Source of the DNA: SMWN01 sp965261165
GTDB taxonomy: Bacteria > Pseudomonadota > Gammaproteobacteria > Eutrophobiales > Eutrophobiaceae
Assembly: GCA_965261165.1 (NCBI GenBank)
Contig: OZ253445.1
Span: 1,984,001 to 2,048,000, forward strand
DNA length: 64,000 bases
Direction of reading: 5' to 3'
Made by a program: the position numbers and the translations under genes. The notes beneath the pieces are model-generated. The model was given only the letters and a program-made list of their open reading frames with translations, was not told the origin of the DNA and did no database searches. Shown here in pieces: positions 61,883 through 64,000 of the stretch; within the stretch, counting starts at the first letter, position 1, and each line of letters starts with the position of its first letter.

Positions 61883-63094
61883 ATGAGGTCATTTTATGAT
61901 GAAATCGTTATATCCCCCCCCCCGACCAGTAAACTAAAACTCAGCGGGCCTCTCGCCCTGCTATTGGCGGCTTCTGTCACACTAACTGCCTGCGGCGGCG
62001 GCGGGTCTAATATCGCGCCCAGTGGCGGCGGCGGGTCTAATATCGCGCCCAGTGGTGGTGGTGGGTCTAATATCGTGCCCAGTCTCGGCGGGGCATCGCA
62101 GGTCTCGGAATTCCAAGCAAAAATCGTTGTTGCTGCTACTGCCGACCCGAAGGAGGGTAGTATTACACAGTCCTCAAACACCGACGGTGTCGACAACCCC
62201 ACCACCACGGATTCCGTAGCAGTGGACGTAACATATGTAGTCAGGAACGGGAAAGGCATGCTGGATTATACGGTGGTAAAAACCGCTGCGGGTGATGGAA
62301 TAGGTGCTGAATCAGAAGGTGTAACCATCAGTAGCACCGTCGATGAAGAGATAGCCCGAGTTCAGAGTGCCACAGAGGGCAGTGATGTTGAATTGTATAA
62401 AAAACTTCCGGAAGGGCGGTTGTGGGTTGATGTTTATACAAACCGTGAGCTAACCATCGAAGAAGACACCGATTATTTGGCGGGTGGACTTTGGGTATAT
62501 GCCCCAGACGACACCAGAAGTCTAGCAGACTACGAATATGGTGTTTTCGGTGACGGCCCCGACCCTTTTACGAAGGAAAACTTGGCGGGATTGACTGGTG
62601 TCGCAACTTATTCTGGACCGCAAGCAGCGACCGGCGTGTACGCTGACTTGTTGATAGGTAGGAACTTTTTCTTTGAAGCCGATGTTAGTTTAACTGCTAA
62701 TTTCGACACCGGACTGGGAACGGTTTCCGGAACAATTGATAATTTTAGACATGACGAGCTTGAATTTCCTCAGGGCTTTGGCGGCGAACCAGTGGTTGTC
62801 CAAGCGGATGTGCCTCTGCCAGGAAACCCGACGGTTACTCTGGAAAGTGCTACGATTACTGATGCTAACGATGGCGGGTTCTTCAAAGGAAGCACCGCTA
62901 TCACGGAATTCAACGGGCAAGCTTACGCAGGCAGATGGGGCGGCTCGTTTTTCGGCAACCCCGCTTCTGGTGCAAGTGGAACCGGTCTCCAACCCGGCTC
63001 CATCGGCGGAACTTTCGGTGCCGCATCAGAAGCTGGTGAGGGACCTAGTAGGAGCATCTTAGGTGTTTTCGGGGCTCTTAAAGACGAAGAATAG
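61883..63094 (+). CDS. Surface lipoprotein with TbpB-like C-terminal barrel, probably Slam-dependent and phase-variable
   Basis: The lipobox LTAC has its Cys encoded at 61991-61993. It is followed by three GGGGSN(I)APS linker repeats, then about 360 residues with beta-rich composition. The end is GQAYAGRWGGSFFG, GSIGGTFGAASEAG and SILGVFGA, the C-terminal eight-strand barrel signature of TbpB/HphA-type Slam substrates. As written the open frame starts at 61883 without a ribosome-binding site. GAGG at 61885-61888 is ideally placed for the ATG at 61896, which is out of frame through a C10 tract. At C8 or C11 that start would give a normal lipoprotein signal peptide. The Slam gene follows 66 bp downstream. 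Ligand unknown; related proteins bind haemoglobin, transferrin or complement factor H. Confidence 0.75.
   Translation: MRSFYDEIVISPPPTSKLKLSGPLALLLAASVTLTACGGGGSNIAPSGGGGSNIAPSGGGGSNIVPSLGGASQVSEFQAKIVVAATADPKEGSITQSSNTDGVDNPTTTDSVAVDVTYVVRNGKGMLDYTVVKTAAGDGIGAESEGVTISSTVDEEIARVQSATEGSDVELYKKLPEGRLWVDVYTNRELTIEEDTDYLAGGLWVYAPDDTRSLADYEYGVFGDGPDPFTKENLAGLTGVATYSGPQAATGVYADLLIGRNFFFEADVSLTANFDTGLGTVSGTIDNFRHDELEFPQGFGGEPVVVQADVPLPGNPTVTLESATITDANDGGFFKGSTAITEFNGQAYAGRWGGSFFGNPASGASGTGLQPGSIGGTFGAASEAGEGPSRSILGVFGALKDEE
61896..61901 (+). promoter_or_regulatory. Preferred start (ATGATG) of the surface lipoprotein, out of frame at C10
   Basis: GAGG lies 7 bp before this tandem ATG. Reading gives MMKSLYPPP then a premature stop. 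With one more or two fewer C it would continue into KLKLSGPLALLLAASVTLTAC, a standard lipoprotein signal. This start decides whether the protein is made. Confidence 0.6.
61914..61923 (+). repeat. C10 homopolymer in the lipoprotein signal region
   Basis: Ten consecutive C between codons for TAT and GAC. Such tracts in surface-protein 5' ends are typical slipped-strand phase-variation switches. Confidence 0.85.
61994..62083 (+). repeat. 30-bp tandem repeat, three units, in the lipoprotein linker
   Basis: Three consecutive 30-bp units encode GGGGSN(I)APS / GGGGSNIVPS directly after the lipidated Cys. Units 1 and 2 are identical, and unit 3 has third-position and one coding change. In frame, so it changes only linker length. 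Confidence 0.9.
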
Positions 63095-63120
63095 TAATAA
63101 TCTATACCGCAGTAGATAAT

Positions 63121-63158
63121 CAGGCAGTCGCTTCCATCTCTTTATTGGCGGCTGCCTG
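63121..63158 (+). promoter_or_regulatory. Hairpin immediately upstream of the Slam start
   Basis: CAGGCAGTCGC pairs with GCGGCTGCCTG (11 bp, one G-U) around a 16-nt loop. The ATG of the Slam gene follows 2 bp later. There is no U-run, so it is more likely a translation-control or attenuation structure than a terminator. Confidence 0.55.
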
Positions 63159-63160
63159 TT

Positions 63161-64000
63161 ATGATTCGCTCGGCGTGTTTGGTATTTGTATTATTGTTGA
63201 CGATTTGCGCACCCGCATCTGCCCAATTGTTGGAACGCACCAGTTCATCCGAGCGTGCGCATTTATCACAAGACCCGCAGGTCAAACAGGCGCGGACGCT
63301 GATTGGCAATGAACAGCATCAAGCGGCATTAACAGTGCTACGCCCCTTGCTCGCTGTTCAATCTGCGGATAAGCGCGCCGATATTATCGATATTCGTTTC
63401 CTCGTTGGCTTGTCTGCCATCGCGCTCGCTAGTCAAAGCGATAACCCAGCGAAAACCGACTTATTGCGCGAAGCCATCGCTGCCCTGCGCGCTATTTTAA
63501 TTGATCATCCACAGTTGACGCGGGTGCGTTTGGAATTAGCGCGTGCCTTCTTTCTCAAGGGCGATGATGATTTATCGAAAACCCATTTTGACCGTGTCAT
63601 CGCCGGCGACCCACCCGCGCCGATGCTCGCCAATATCCGCCGTTTCCTGCATGTTATTCGTGCCCGTCGCCGTTGGAGTGGTTATTTTTCATTCAATTTT
63701 GAACAAAATGACAACCTCAACAATGGTACCGAAACCGAAGTGGTTTATCTGTTCGGGTTGCCTTTTACGCTGAATGAAAACTCCCGTCCGCGCTCGGGCA
63801 ACAGCATTGCATTTGCCGCTGGACGGGAATATCAACAACCGTTGGGGCAGTATTTACGCTGGCGTTTTGGGGTTGACGCAACCCACAGAGAATACCGCAA
63901 CAATAACGCTGATGAGACGCAGCTATCTTTACGCACCGGCCCACGTTGGTTGTTGTCACAGCGTAGCGAGTACGATTTGCAAGCGACTGTTGGTCAACAA
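63161..64000 (+). CDS. Slam (surface lipoprotein assembly modulator, DUF560), N-terminal part, runs off the window
   Basis: Signal peptide MIRSACLVFVLLLTICAPASA. Then comes a periplasmic TPR-like domain (about 40-160) with QARTLIGNEQHQAALTVL, LLREAIAALRAILIDHP and TRVRLELARAFFLKGDDDLSK. The domain is followed by RRFLHVIRARRRWSGYFSFNFEQNDNLNN, which opens the C-terminal outer-membrane barrel of Slam proteins. 280 codons are visible without a stop. Slams move lipoproteins to the cell surface, and the adjacent upstream gene is the expected substrate. Confidence 0.85.
   Translation, partial: MIRSACLVFVLLLTICAPASAQLLERTSSSERAHLSQDPQVKQARTLIGNEQHQAALTVLRPLLAVQSADKRADIIDIRFLVGLSAIALASQSDNPAKTDLLREAIAALRAILIDHPQLTRVRLELARAFFLKGDDDLSKTHFDRVIAGDPPAPMLANIRRFLHVIRARRRWSGYFSFNFEQNDNLNNGTETEVVYLFGLPFTLNENSRPRSGNSIAFAAGREYQQPLGQYLRWRFGVDATHREYRNNNADETQLSLRTGPRWLLSQRSEYDLQATVGQQ

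Noticed and set aside
1..64000. CRISPR array
   Set aside because: No set of regularly spaced 23-40 bp repeats with unique spacers was found. The tandem repeats seen are contiguous.

Overview
The window is a piece of a gammaproteobacterial chromosome with moderately low G+C. The clearest signatures are the surE-pcm-nlpD-rpoS run, ftsY-ftsE-ftsX, the EF-P paralogue EfpL/YeiP, HspQ, oligoribonuclease, and dnaX-ybaB-recR next to 4.5S RNA. I cannot name the genus. A complete 2-oxoglutarate dehydrogenase set (sucA, sucB, lpd) facing gltA-mdh indicates an oxidative TCA cycle. The core genes look intact. Between them lie many genes broken by one or a few lesions, together with IS fragments and short tandem duplications. 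That suggests active genome erosion, for example host association or a small population, unless some lesions are assembly errors.

Layout. 0-2.8 kb: TAXI-type TRAP binding protein cut by the window edge, NERD pseudogene, hspQ, and a PuuD-like membrane protein. 2.9-11.5 kb: argD-argF-surE-pcm-nlpD-rpoS on the plus strand, then ftsY-ftsE-ftsX on the minus strand, with a 423-bp repeat between rpoS and ftsX. 11.5-16.2 kb: eroded segment with an IS982 remnant, a broken actin/Hsp70-like ATPase, mobA, hopJ-like and slyD remnants, and intact efpL and cvfB. 16.2-24.4 kb: an island between two direct copies of one IS200-type element. It holds a compact operon of AlpA-type regulator, MmeI-like DNA methyltransferase, SF2 helicase and GIY-YIG nuclease. 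24.4-35.6 kb: housekeeping and conserved hypothetical genes, including pilW-like, an amidohydrolase, ybbP-ybbA and tesA, with darP, DUF3014 and terB damaged. 35.6-40.3 kb: accessory graveyard with transposase debris, an RHS tail with a candidate immunity gene, and a DpnA-type methylase stump beside an intact candidate restriction endonuclease. 40.6-49.0 kb: TCA genes. 49.3-51.6 kb: ArsS-like radical SAM protein with two glycosyltransferases. 51.7-60.9 kb: tRNA-Ser(GGA), 4.5S RNA, dnaX-ybaB-recR, cytochrome c, M48 protease, orn-nnrD-tsaE-amiC. 61-64 kb: IS remnant, a surface lipoprotein whose start runs through a C10 tract, and a Slam-type outer-membrane translocator cut by the window end.

Two systems stand out. 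The first is the four-gene methyltransferase/helicase/GIY-YIG module, which reads as a restriction-like defence system with its activities split over separate proteins. The second is the lipoprotein-Slam pair. There the best ribosome-binding site serves an ATG that is out of frame at ten cytosines and in frame at eight or eleven, which points to phase-variable surface display. A dispersed repeat family of about 410-425 bp with terminal inverted repeats (five copies or fragments here) and a 109-bp MITE inside one IS200 copy also appear not to be standard annotated elements.
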